The notes: generated by a model not told the origin, from the letters alone. A DNA stretch of 8,624 nucleotides from Sulfurihydrogenibium yellowstonense SS-5 (GCF_000173615.1 NZ_ABZS01000062.1:1-8624), one strand, 5' to 3'; counted from the stretch's first letter, positions 1 through 6,572 are shown. Numbers and translations are program-made.

Positions 1-1148
1 GCGCTTTGACAGGAATAGGTATATGGATACACGCAAACATCATAGACCCGCCGGCTATTGGCTCACTGCTTAGAGTTTTCTTCTGGAAATGGTTTACAGA
101 ATGGATAGTGTTTAACGTTGAGTTAATTTTCTTACTTGCATGGTTTTTAACTTGGAAAACCTACGGCTGGGAAAAAAGAACTCAAAACTTGAAGTTTGGA
201 ATTGTTTACGCAGTTGCAAGCTGGCTTACGATGGTTATCATCACTGCGATACTTGGATTTATGCTAACACCAGGAAACTGGCTCAAATCAGACTTTCCAG
301 CTCAGCCAGACTATGTAGCATCACTCTTTAACCCAAGCTGGATACCATCATTAATGTTTAGAACATTCTTTGCTATTGGCTTTGCTGCTGCAATATCAAT
401 GTACTGGACTTGGTGGTTTACAAGAAATGATTTAGCATTAAGAGAAAAAGCTGAGAGATGGTTTGGAAGAATTGTGCTTGCAACCATTCCAATTACAATT
501 ATCTTTGGATTGTGGTACTATGCACAAATTCCTCAAGAAGCAAAAAGCTTAATGTTCGTTGCAGGATTAACAACCAAATACATCGGTCATAAAGAAATGC
601 TAATTATCGCACTTCTTGGAGCGTTTGCTTTAATCCTTGTTGCAGTCTTTGCTTTCTACCTAAAGCCAAAAGCTGCTCCGTTTGCCTTAGCGTCTTTAAT
701 GATGGTTTCTTATGTGTTCTTAGTGGCTGAGTTTGAAAGAATTAGGGAATTTGTAAGAAAGCCTTATATAATCTATGGATACATGTATGCCCATGGAATT
801 AGAAATGTTGACGTTGCACATTTAAACAACGTTGGTGTTTTAAAGTATGCGTCTTTCGTTCCTCAACAGTACAGAACCATCACAGAAGAGAACAAAGTTA
901 AAGTAGGTGAGTATTTGTTTAAGCTTGAATGCAGAGTTTGCCACTCTGTAAATGGGGTAAATGCAATAACCAAGAAAGTTAACGGTTTAGATGAGAATGC
1001 TATCTATCACAGAATAGGAGCTTTAAACTCTCCAGCAACTCCTTTTATGCCGCCATTTGTAGGAACGGATGAAGAGAGAAAAGCATTAGCAGCATACCTT
1101 TCTACATTAGTAGAGCAAAAGCAAACCCAAACAGCAGTAAATAAATAA
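1..1148 (+). CDS. CydA-like membrane subunit with C-terminal cytochrome c domain (5' partial)
   Basis: The reading frame is open to the left edge (first full codon at base 3), so the N-terminus is missing. Residues are counted here from the TTG at base 6. About six membrane helices are visible, near residues 24-48, 63-87, 113-138, 152-172, 197-220 and 224-244. By eye the protein aligns with cytochrome bd subunit I. E32 and E39 match the E99/E107 helix, GNWL near 90 matches the NGWMQNP region, and EFVRKPY (E248, R251) matches E445/R448 of E. coli CydA in EYGRQPW. The residue matching heme-b558 ligand H186 looks like R119. The long quinol-binding Q-loop is absent. A class I cytochrome c domain ends the protein: CRVCH at 309-313 with distal Met M348 in FMPPF. 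It is probably the first visible subunit of a c-linked bd-superfamily reductase. The superfamily assignment is fairly secure; the exact branch (perhaps OR-C/OR-N type) and the substrate are inference. The next gene follows after 16 bp. Confidence 0.75.
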   Translation, partial: ALTGIGIWIHANIIDPPAIGSLLRVFFWKWFTEWIVFNVELIFLLAWFLTWKTYGWEKRTQNLKFGIVYAVASWLTMVIITAILGFMLTPGNWLKSDFPAQPDYVASLFNPSWIPSLMFRTFFAIGFAAAISMYWTWWFTRNDLALREKAERWFGRIVLATIPITIIFGLWYYAQIPQEAKSLMFVAGLTTKYIGHKEMLIIALLGAFALILVAVFAFYLKPKAAPFALASLMMVSYVFLVAEFERIREFVRKPYIIYGYMYAHGIRNVDVAHLNNVGVLKYASFVPQQYRTITEENKVKVGEYLFKLECRVCHSVNGVNAITKKVNGLDENAIYHRIGALNSPATPFMPPFVGTDEERKALAAYLSTLVEQKQTQTAVNK

Positions 1149-1164
1149 AAATGGAGGTGGAAAA

Positions 1165-2529
1165 ATGAATAATCCAAATAACCCAATTTTCCCTTACCTT
1201 CCCCATGATATACCTTTACCCCTTCCAACAGGTGGAATGGATGCTATAGTAGTTCCTGTTTTTCATATTCTTCTGGTTGTTTCATTCTTAGTTCATATAA
1301 TTTTCATCAACGTTTTACTTGGCTCTTCTGTTTTATCTGTGATTAACAACTGGATAGGTCATTTAAAAAATGACAAAAATTATGACAAAGTAGCATACTT
1401 ACTAACTACACCTGTAACCATTAGCGAAAATATGGGGGCGTTGTGGGGGGTTGCTCCTCTTTTGATTGTTAGCGTTATGTACACAGCTTTCTTTTATTCA
1501 GCTTCTGTTATGAACTCACCTCAATGGCTGCATATAATTTGGGGAAACGTAGTAGCCTTTTTAATTTCATATCTGTACAAATTTAGTTGGCATAAACTTG
1601 AAAACCATAAAGCACTGCATATCACCATAGGTGCTATAGCTGCTATACTGTTTTTATCACTGCCTCCTGTGTTTATGTCTACGGTACAGCTTTACATAAC
1701 ACCATCAACCTGGACGCCAAACACTCACTTTTGGGATGTTGTTTCAAGACCTGATGTACTGTTTAGATTGGCTCACTTCTACCTTGGAGCGTTTGCAGTA
1801 AATGGCATGTTTATGCTATTGTATGGAGTTTATAAAAAAAGCAAAGGTCAAGATTTAGAGGCGGCAAACATCCTCATCAGACAAGGAAAAGCGTGGTTTT
1901 TAGTCCCAACTGTTTTAAACCTTTTTGTTGGAACGTTGGCATTCTTCCAATTTCCTAACTACGGAATTGAAAACTTCTATTCAAAAGGATTTGAAATATT
2001 CATAATTATAGCCGTGATATCCATTCTTGGTGCGATTGCTATCTTGCTTAAAGAGTTCTTCAACGATAACATCTCTCCAAAGCATGCCTATATGGCTGCT
2101 GGATTGTTGTTAGTAACGCTTATATCAATGGGAATAACAAGACACGGAATGAGAATATCGCTACTTGAACCGGCAATAGCACAAATGCAAAAACAAACAC
2201 AGGAGTATTTAGCAGCAGCAGAAAAAGATTACAAAGAAGCAAAAACTAAGCCATCTGGAATTTCTGTTGCAGAGGCAGCTAACCTATCAGAAGGAGAAAA
2301 ATTGATTGCAAAAAATGGCTGTACAGCATGCCATGCAGTTGATACCAAAATAGTTGGACCTGCTTTTAAAGAGATTGCTAAAAAAGGATATACTCCGGAC
2401 AGAATAGTAAAATTAATCTATCAACCTGAGCCTTCAAACTGGCCTGGTTATACTCCAATGCCACCTATGCCAAACGTACCAAAAGATGAGGCAGAAAAGA
2501 TCGCAAAATGGATAACAGAGCTTAAATGA
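1165..2529 (+). CDS. second CydA-like membrane subunit with C-terminal cytochrome c domain
   Basis: This 454-aa protein starts at an ATG preceded by a strong Shine-Dalgarno GGAGGTGG at 1153-1160. About eight membrane helices fill residues 26-326, followed by a charged Ala/Lys/Glu-rich linker (about 340-375). The C-terminal class I cytochrome c domain has CTACH at 386-390 and a distal Met in TPMPPMP (M432 or M435). FLVHIIFINVLLG (H44) resembles the helix carrying H19 of CydA, and FRLAHFYLGAF (H204) resembles the helix carrying H186. The helix that should hold the E99/E107 pair (around IIWGNVVAFLISY) has no acidic residue, and no EYGRQPW-like motif is visible. It is therefore a plausible partner of the preceding gene, which shows the opposite pattern. 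Heme c and the lack of a Q-loop suggest electrons arrive through cytochrome c rather than from quinol directly. The reaction (oxygen reduction or something else) cannot be read from the sequence. Its stop overlaps the next ATG as ATGA. Confidence 0.75.
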   Translation: MNNPNNPIFPYLPHDIPLPLPTGGMDAIVVPVFHILLVVSFLVHIIFINVLLGSSVLSVINNWIGHLKNDKNYDKVAYLLTTPVTISENMGALWGVAPLLIVSVMYTAFFYSASVMNSPQWLHIIWGNVVAFLISYLYKFSWHKLENHKALHITIGAIAAILFLSLPPVFMSTVQLYITPSTWTPNTHFWDVVSRPDVLFRLAHFYLGAFAVNGMFMLLYGVYKKSKGQDLEAANILIRQGKAWFLVPTVLNLFVGTLAFFQFPNYGIENFYSKGFEIFIIIAVISILGAIAILLKEFFNDNISPKHAYMAAGLLLVTLISMGITRHGMRISLLEPAIAQMQKQTQEYLAAAEKDYKEAKTKPSGISVAEAANLSEGEKLIAKNGCTACHAVDTKIVGPAFKEIAKKGYTPDRIVKLIYQPEPSNWPGYTPMPPMPNVPKDEAEKIAKWITELK

Positions 2530-2729
2530 AAAATCTAAGCTTTGAGGGTCTTTTGACCCTCTCTTTTTCTTTGTTTTTACAGTTTTTAATAGCTGTATTT
2601 CTGTATTTGATATATAAAGATGCAAAAGAGATAGAAAGAAAGTTTTTTAAATGGCTGTTGATTGTATACATATTTTGGGAGTTATTTCACGTAGGATACA
2701 ACGTCTTACTTTTAGCTACCAACTGGTAG
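2526..2729 (+). CDS. small two-helix membrane protein, possible accessory subunit
   Basis: This 67-aa frame starts at an ATG overlapping the previous stop (ATGA), which suggests translational coupling. It encodes two hydrophobic helices (about 9-30 and 41-63) separated by a charged turn (KDAKEIERK). The second helix contains W51, E52 and H55. I do not recognise a family. Position and size recall the small single-helix subunits (CydX/CydS type) that stabilise bd oxidases, but the similarity is only in size and context. A terminator-like hairpin lies over codons 7-12, so the gene may be transcribed only by read-through, or the real start could be the TTG at 2553, which has GAGGG at 2544-2548 just upstream. 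A perfect hairpin overlaps its stop codon and a clearer terminator follows. Coding potential looks real because both helices are well formed, but this rests on one sequence. Confidence 0.55.
   Translation: MKNLSFEGLLTLSFSLFLQFLIAVFLYLIYKDAKEIERKFFKWLLIVYIFWELFHVGYNVLLLATNW
2544..2579 (+). terminator. terminator-like hairpin inside the start of the small membrane-protein gene
   Basis: GAGGGTC at 2544-2550 and GACCCTC at 2555-2561 form a perfect 7-bp stem with a TTTT loop. A T-rich tail (2562-2579) is interrupted by only a few C/G bases. This has the form of an intrinsic terminator 14 bp after the second CydA-like gene. Unusually, it lies within codons 7-12 of the downstream overlapping frame, so it may act as a partial terminator or attenuator that lowers expression of the small gene. 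Confidence 0.6.
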
Positions 2730-2731
2730 CT
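2714..2731 (+). repeat. perfect hairpin spanning the stop codon of the small gene
   Basis: AGCTACC at 2714-2720 and GGTAGCT at 2725-2731 pair perfectly around a 4-base loop, and the TAG stop is in the 3' arm. The following bases (GTGTTTTC) are only weakly T-rich. It could be a weak terminator or an mRNA 3'-end stabilising stem. Confidence 0.4.
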
Positions 2732-2758
2732 GTGTTTTCTCACCACACCTCAGGCTTT

Positions 2759-2787
2759 GGGACCCTTTAAAGGGTCTCTCTTTTTAA
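2759..2787 (+). terminator. intrinsic terminator of the cytochrome operon
   Basis: GACCC at 2761-2765 and GGGTC at 2772-2776 are the arms of a 16-bp perfect palindrome. Flanking G-C and G-U pairs (2759/2778, 2760/2777) extend it. TCTTTTT follows directly. It lies 30 bp past the small gene, so it probably ends the operon. Its arm and tail sequences closely resemble those of the hairpin at 2544. Confidence 0.75.
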
Positions 2788-2809
2788 TCCTCTAAACTCT
2801 AAAATCTAA

Positions 2810-2829
2810 CCGTTATACTTAAATAACGG
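2810..2829. promoter_or_regulatory. inverted repeat, possible operator upstream of the hypothetical-oxidoreductase-kinase unit
   Basis: CCGTTAT at 2810-2816 and ATAACGG at 2823-2829 are perfect 7-bp arms around a 6-base A/T spacer. The dyad sits about 65 bp before the next start codon and just upstream of a weak promoter candidate. No T-tract follows, so an operator is more likely than a terminator. The regulator is unknown. Confidence 0.4.
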
Positions 2830-2832
2830 CCC

Positions 2833-2861
2833 TTCAAGCTTTTGGTCAAAATCTTTATCAT
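2833..2861 (+). promoter_or_regulatory. candidate sigma70-type promoter
   Basis: TTCAAG (2833-2838) and TATCAT (2856-2861) have a 17-base spacer and lie between the upstream terminator and the next gene. The -10 box matches 5 of 6 consensus bases; the -35 box is weak. In AT-rich DNA such matches arise easily by chance. Confidence 0.25.
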
Positions 2862-2892
2862 TATTCTAAATCAAACCTTAGAGGTATAGACC

Positions 2893-3201
2893 ATGAAGTG
2901 TATAAAATTAGACTACCTGTCTATCATAAAAATAAGACCAACTGATAATTTTGTCTATTTTGAAGGGCAAGGATGTTTTGAGACTGTTATAACCTTTAGG
3001 TCTAAACAAAGCTATGAAGTGATAATCACATACTACTACAAAGATTTTGAAGAAAAGATAGAGGTTAAAGGTAAAAGCACTTCTAAAATCTGCATTCCTT
3101 CTGATTTGTTTAAGATAGAAATCATCAAAAAGCCACAAGACTTGGAAATCATAGCATCAAGCCTGAATGATTACTTTGATGAAATGTTATCTTTAAACTA
3201 A
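2893..3201 (+). CDS. hypothetical protein, 102 aa
   Basis: I do not recognise this protein. It starts at an ATG with GAGG at 2881-2884 eight bases upstream. It is soluble-looking, with no signal peptide or membrane helix. The first three quarters alternate hydrophobic and polar residues as in a beta-rich fold (for example YEVIITYYY and KICIPSDLFKIEIIKK). The last 20 residues look helical and acidic. Cysteines occur near residues 3, 28 and 67 but form no recognisable metal motif. Its stop codon overlaps the Shine-Dalgarno of the oxidoreductase gene (TAAGGAG), so the two are very likely cotranscribed. The role is unknown; an accessory role beside the downstream FAD enzyme or kinase is possible but not shown. 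Confidence 0.65.
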   Translation: MKCIKLDYLSIIKIRPTDNFVYFEGQGCFETVITFRSKQSYEVIITYYYKDFEEKIEVKGKSTSKICIPSDLFKIEIIKKPQDLEIIASSLNDYFDEMLSLN

Positions 3202-3210
3202 GGAGAATGT

Positions 3211-4677
3211 ATGTTTGATTATGTAGTAGTTGGTGGTGGAATTGGCGGGGTGGTTTCTTATGCGATCTTAAAAAAGATAGGCAAAAAGGTGGCACTGCTT
3301 GAAAAAGAGTCATACTTAGGAGGTTGTAGTGGAACATTCAAAAGAAAGGAATATCTGTACAACGTTGGAGCTTCTACCTTAGTTGGACTACAAGACCATA
3401 TGCCCCTTGGGAAAGTTTTTAAATTCTTAAACCTTCCAAAACCAAAGGTAAAAAAGCTTGAAGTTCCAATGGTTGTATTCGTTGGAGATAAAGCTATAAA
3501 AAGATATTCAGACAAAGAAAAGGCGGTCTTAGAGCTTGAGAATAATTTCAATTATAAAAACCTAAGGTCTGTTTGGCAAAAGGTTTACTCTATCTCTGAT
3601 GCTAACTGGCAGAATATTTACAATGTGATACCCATAAATTATAAAAATCCAAAACTGCTTTTTAAAAAATTTGCCGAGAATTACAGATACTTACTAAAAG
3701 CCTTACCCTATCAATTTAAGACTTCTTACGATTTTTTTAAAGACAATCTTGGAGATTTTGACGAGGACTTTAAAGACTTTTTAGACAATCAGATTCTAAT
3801 GACATCTCAAGGATATAGCAGAGACGTTTCTATCTCCGTTGGGTCTATGGGTTTGACGTATCCAAACCTTGATAACTACTATGTTTATGGTGGAATGGGA
3901 AAGGTTTTTGATTGCTTAGTTGATGATTACAAAAATGTTTTTTTGAAGCACAAAGTGATAAAAATAAAAAAAGTAAAAGATTTTTTCCAAGTGATAACAG
4001 ATAAAGAAGTCTTTGAGGCTAAAAATGTGATTTTAAACAAAACCATATGGGATTACTGTGATTTACTTGAAGATTTTAAAGATGCTTGCATCAAAAACAG
4101 AAAAAAGTATTCAAAAATCTGGTCAAGCTTGACGATATACTTTAATTTGGAAGATAAAAATAACGTAGTTGATGAGCATCACTACCAAATAATCCATAAA
4201 GACATAAACCCTTATACAGGCAGCAACTCGTTTTTTGTCTCAATCTCAGACAAAGAAGATGAGGTCCTAACAAAAGATGGAGAAAAATCTGTCATCATAT
4301 CAACCCACTGTAGAATATCATTTTGGCAAGATTTAAGCAAACAAGAGTATCTTGAAAAAAAAGAGAAAGCAAAAGATTTTATTTTAAACAGGCTTTTCGA
4401 ATACGTGCCAAAATTTAAAGATTGTAAGATAAAAAACGTCATGGTAGGAAGTCCAAAGACTTTTCAGCGATACACCGGAAGGTATAACGGAACGGTTGGC
4501 GGAATACCCCTTATAAAAGACTACATTCCCTTTAAGTATCCTTTTAACTTTACGCCGATAAAAGGAGTTTATTTAGTTGGAGATTCTGTTTTTCCCGGTC
4601 AAGGCTGGCCTGGTGTTATAATTGGTGTGCTTAACTTACTCCTTCAAATAGAGGATATAGATGAAATACTACATTGA
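3211..4677 (+). CDS. FAD-dependent carotenoid desaturase/isomerase-like oxidoreductase
   Basis: This 488-aa protein begins with a dinucleotide-binding Rossmann motif, VVVGGGIGG (G8, G10, G13). E31 ends the second strand, and LGGCSGTF at 36-43 is typical of phytoene desaturase/CrtISO-type flavoproteins. Near the C-terminus, YLVGDSVFPGQGWPGV (454-469) is the FAD-contacting motif of the carotenoid isomerase/desaturase branch, where GDSxFPGQGxPG is characteristic. Length fits the family (about 480-510 aa). Such enzymes act at the membrane on polyene chains, but members also include uncharacterised retinol-saturase-like proteins, so the substrate is not assigned. The Shine-Dalgarno AAGGAG (3200-3205) overlaps the upstream stop and selects this ATG. 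The following kinase gene starts 17 bp before this one ends. No other carotenoid gene is in the window. The family call is firm; the exact reaction is not. Confidence 0.8.
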   Translation: MFDYVVVGGGIGGVVSYAILKKIGKKVALLEKESYLGGCSGTFKRKEYLYNVGASTLVGLQDHMPLGKVFKFLNLPKPKVKKLEVPMVVFVGDKAIKRYSDKEKAVLELENNFNYKNLRSVWQKVYSISDANWQNIYNVIPINYKNPKLLFKKFAENYRYLLKALPYQFKTSYDFFKDNLGDFDEDFKDFLDNQILMTSQGYSRDVSISVGSMGLTYPNLDNYYVYGGMGKVFDCLVDDYKNVFLKHKVIKIKKVKDFFQVITDKEVFEAKNVILNKTIWDYCDLLEDFKDACIKNRKKYSKIWSSLTIYFNLEDKNNVVDEHHYQIIHKDINPYTGSNSFFVSISDKEDEVLTKDGEKSVIISTHCRISFWQDLSKQEYLEKKEKAKDFILNRLFEYVPKFKDCKIKNVMVGSPKTFQRYTGRYNGTVGGIPLIKDYIPFKYPFNFTPIKGVYLVGDSVFPGQGWPGVIIGVLNLLLQIEDIDEILH

Positions 4678-5653
4678 GATAAACAAAAAAGACTGGACTA
4701 TAGTTTTTATCTTTGGATTGATTTTTGGCTCTATCTTGGGCGGTTTTATATCTTTAATTCTAAATATTCCTATCATCAAAGGAATGATTTCCGGGTCTAT
4801 CTTTGGATTTTTCATATTTATGTTTTCTTTTGCAATGATTAATTTTAGCAACAAAAAGATACTGCCACTACTAAGCGATAAATACTATACTTTTGTAAGT
4901 CTTTTAATGTCTTTCTTTGCCGGATTTTTTGGAAGTCTAACAGCTTTTGAGTTTATAAAAGTACTAAAACTGATAGACTTAGAATTTTCTAACAAATTTC
5001 TGTTTTATCTTAGCATGATGACAGGACTTTTAACAATGCTAATAGGCTATCTTCTTTACATGATTGTCAACTCTAAAAAGATAGAAGAAGAGTTAAACAG
5101 GCTGAACATAGAGTTAAAGCTAAAAGCTTTAGAGTATCAGATAAACCCACATTTTTTATTCAACGCTCTAAACACGCTTTCAGAGCTGGTTTATATAGAC
5201 CAAAAGCTTGCAGAGAAAGGAATGTTAAAACTATCACAATTTTTAAGAATGATCATAGACGAAAACAGCATCATAACCTTACAAGATGAACTAAAAATAG
5301 TAAAAAACTTTATCTTTATTGAAAAGTTAAGATTTCCTGCCATAGAGTTTGAGTTTAACATAGACAAAAACACCCTGTCTTTACCCGTTCCAAAAATGTC
5401 AGTACAGCTTCTTGTAGAAAATGCCATAAAACACGGACTAAAAAACAGCGGAAAAGTAATCATATCCTCATACATAAAAGATGGTTATTTTTATGTGGAA
5501 GTGAAAGATAGCGGAAAAGGTTTTGAGGAAATAAAAGAGGGAACAGGTCTTAAAAATTTAAGGGAAAGACTAAAGATATTCTTAAACGGAGATTTAGAAT
5601 ATTTTTATGATGGAAAGTTTTCTACTTTTAGATTTTTTTATAAAATCCCTTAG
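4661..5653 (+). CDS. LytS/YehU-type membrane sensor histidine kinase
   Basis: This 330-aa protein has about four N-terminal membrane helices (within 12-137), a short coiled segment (about 139-157) and a cytoplasmic kinase core. The core has the His_kinase (PF06580) signature QINPHFLFNALNTL with phospho-acceptor H164. An HATPase_c domain follows: N-box LVENAIKHG (E253, N254, H258), G-box DSGKGF (D283-F288) and GTGLKNLRERL (294-304). No periplasmic or cytoplasmic sensor domain is evident, so sensing is presumably by the membrane helices. GAGG at 4651-4654, six bases before the ATG, supports this start, which overlaps the FAD-enzyme gene by 17 bp. Kinases of this class normally pair with a LytTR-type response regulator encoded next door. 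Here the next gene is convergent and unrelated, so the partner must lie elsewhere. Its 3' end overlaps the flavin-reductase-like gene by 26 bp. Confidence 0.88.
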   Translation: MKYYIEINKKDWTIVFIFGLIFGSILGGFISLILNIPIIKGMISGSIFGFFIFMFSFAMINFSNKKILPLLSDKYYTFVSLLMSFFAGFFGSLTAFEFIKVLKLIDLEFSNKFLFYLSMMTGLLTMLIGYLLYMIVNSKKIEEELNRLNIELKLKALEYQINPHFLFNALNTLSELVYIDQKLAEKGMLKLSQFLRMIIDENSIITLQDELKIVKNFIFIEKLRFPAIEFEFNIDKNTLSLPVPKMSVQLLVENAIKHGLKNSGKVIISSYIKDGYFYVEVKDSGKGFEEIKEGTGLKNLRERLKIFLNGDLEYFYDGKFSTFRFFYKIP

Positions 5654-6140
5654 TGTTAAAGCAGTAGTAATTTTTTCCCATTGTTAAAGTAAGCTTGTTT
5701 TTTGGTTTTACTTTTCCTTGCTTGTACTTTATTGCCAAAACCCTGCCGATTACAAGACAATGGTCTTGAAACTCTAATTTTTCGTAAACTTCACACTCAT
5801 AGACCATGAAAGACTCTAAAATACTTTTAGAAGACACTTTTTCACTATTTGTTAGATGGATATTTTTAAGTAGGCTTAGTTTATCAACCTGGTCTCCGTG
5901 ATATGACCCTGCTATCAAAATTTCTTCAAAGTATTCAGATGTTAGGAAGTTTATTGTAAAGTTATCTTTCAAAAGCTTATAGCTGTAATTTGTTCTGTCT
6001 ATGGATATGGAGTATAGAAAAGGGTTTTTGTTTACGGGTGTATGCCAACCAACGGTAAAAGGATTTTCTTCCACGACCACTATGACGAGCGGCCGTGGAA
6101 CGTATCTAAGGGTGTAGCCATCTTCTATTATTTTAAACAT
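5628..6140 (-). CDS. flavin-reductase-like FMN-binding protein
   Basis: This 170-aa cytoplasmic protein resembles the Flavin_Reduct (PF01613)/flavoredoxin family. It shows RPLVIVVVEEN near the start, then TVGWHTPVNKNPFLYSISI (the flavin-site region), NFTINFL, a GSYHGDQVDKL segment and ECEVYEKLEFQDHCLVIGRVLAIK toward the end, in the order expected. Members bind FMN and reduce flavin with NAD(P)H or act as electron carriers. Its ATG directly abuts the stop codon of the truncated hemoglobin gene (TAAATG) with no clear Shine-Dalgarno of its own, so translation is probably coupled to the globin. It overlaps the kinase gene tail-to-tail by 26 bp, leaving no room for a terminator between them. The family is likely; partner and substrate are unknown. 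Confidence 0.78.
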   Translation of the reverse strand: MFKIIEDGYTLRYVPRPLVIVVVEENPFTVGWHTPVNKNPFLYSISIDRTNYSYKLLKDNFTINFLTSEYFEEILIAGSYHGDQVDKLSLLKNIHLTNSEKVSSKSILESFMVYECEVYEKLEFQDHCLVIGRVLAIKYKQGKVKPKNKLTLTMGKNYYCFNTKGFYKKI

Positions 6141-6572
6141 TTACTTTTTGCTTACCACTTGGTCTTTTAATCCGGCAACAGCACCTAAAAACTCTTTTTG
6201 AACGTCAGCAGGTACTTTAAACTTGTTTAGGCTTTGCTTTGCAAGTTCTACAAACCTGTCCCAATCTTTTTCTGTAATTCCAAGATTTTGATGTGCTTCT
6301 TTCATATCTTTTCCCTTGTACTCGCAAGGACCACCTGTTGCTTTACAAATAAACGCAGCTACAAGCTCTCTGTTTGTTTTTAGTTTGTCTTTTGACACGT
6401 TGCCGCAGAATCTTTTTAGCTGTTTGTCGTTCATCATTCTGTTTGTAAGGTCTTCAACCACTGCGTCGATTGCCTTTTTACCGCCAAGCTTTTCATACAG
6501 TGTTTGCTCAGCGTTAGCCAAGCCAACTGTTAAAAATGCTGCTGCTCCAACTGCTGCTAAAAACTTTTTCAT
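6141..6572 (-). CDS. exported group 1 truncated hemoglobin
   Basis: This 143-aa protein starts at the ATG at 6572, chosen because GGAGG lies six bases upstream and a signal peptide begins there. The frame stays open to 6647, but that extension would bury the signal peptide. The leader is MKKFLAAVGAAAFLTVGLANA, with likely cleavage after A21. The mature part matches truncated globins: LYEKLGGKKAIDAVVEDL, the ATGGPCEYKGKDM stretch and MKEAHQNLGIT with proximal heme ligand H94. The usual B10 tyrosine position (VVEDFY in mycobacterial HbN) reads VVEDLT. C76 and C83 flank ATGGP, and C56 is a third cysteine; a disulfide is possible if it is periplasmic. Truncated globins bind O2 or NO, and some detoxify NO. 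Here the location would be outside the cytoplasm. It is first in a two-gene operon with the flavin-reductase-like gene. Confidence 0.88.
   Translation of the reverse strand: MKKFLAAVGAAAFLTVGLANAEQTLYEKLGGKKAIDAVVEDLTNRMMNDKQLKRFCGNVSKDKLKTNRELVAAFICKATGGPCEYKGKDMKEAHQNLGITEKDWDRFVELAKQSLNKFKVPADVQKEFLGAVAGLKDQVVSKK

Noticed and set aside
6..8. TTG at the left edge as a true start codon
   Set aside because: The frame continues to the window edge, and the protein would lack the first helices expected for a CydA-like subunit, so the gene is simply truncated.
2434..2625. Minus-strand frame across the end of the second cytochrome gene
   Set aside because: It is antisense to the cytochrome c domain, and its composition is that of a shadow frame with no start signal.
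3149..3551. Two minus-strand frames over the start of the FAD-enzyme gene
   Set aside because: Both are antisense to a well-supported coding region and encode no recognisable protein.
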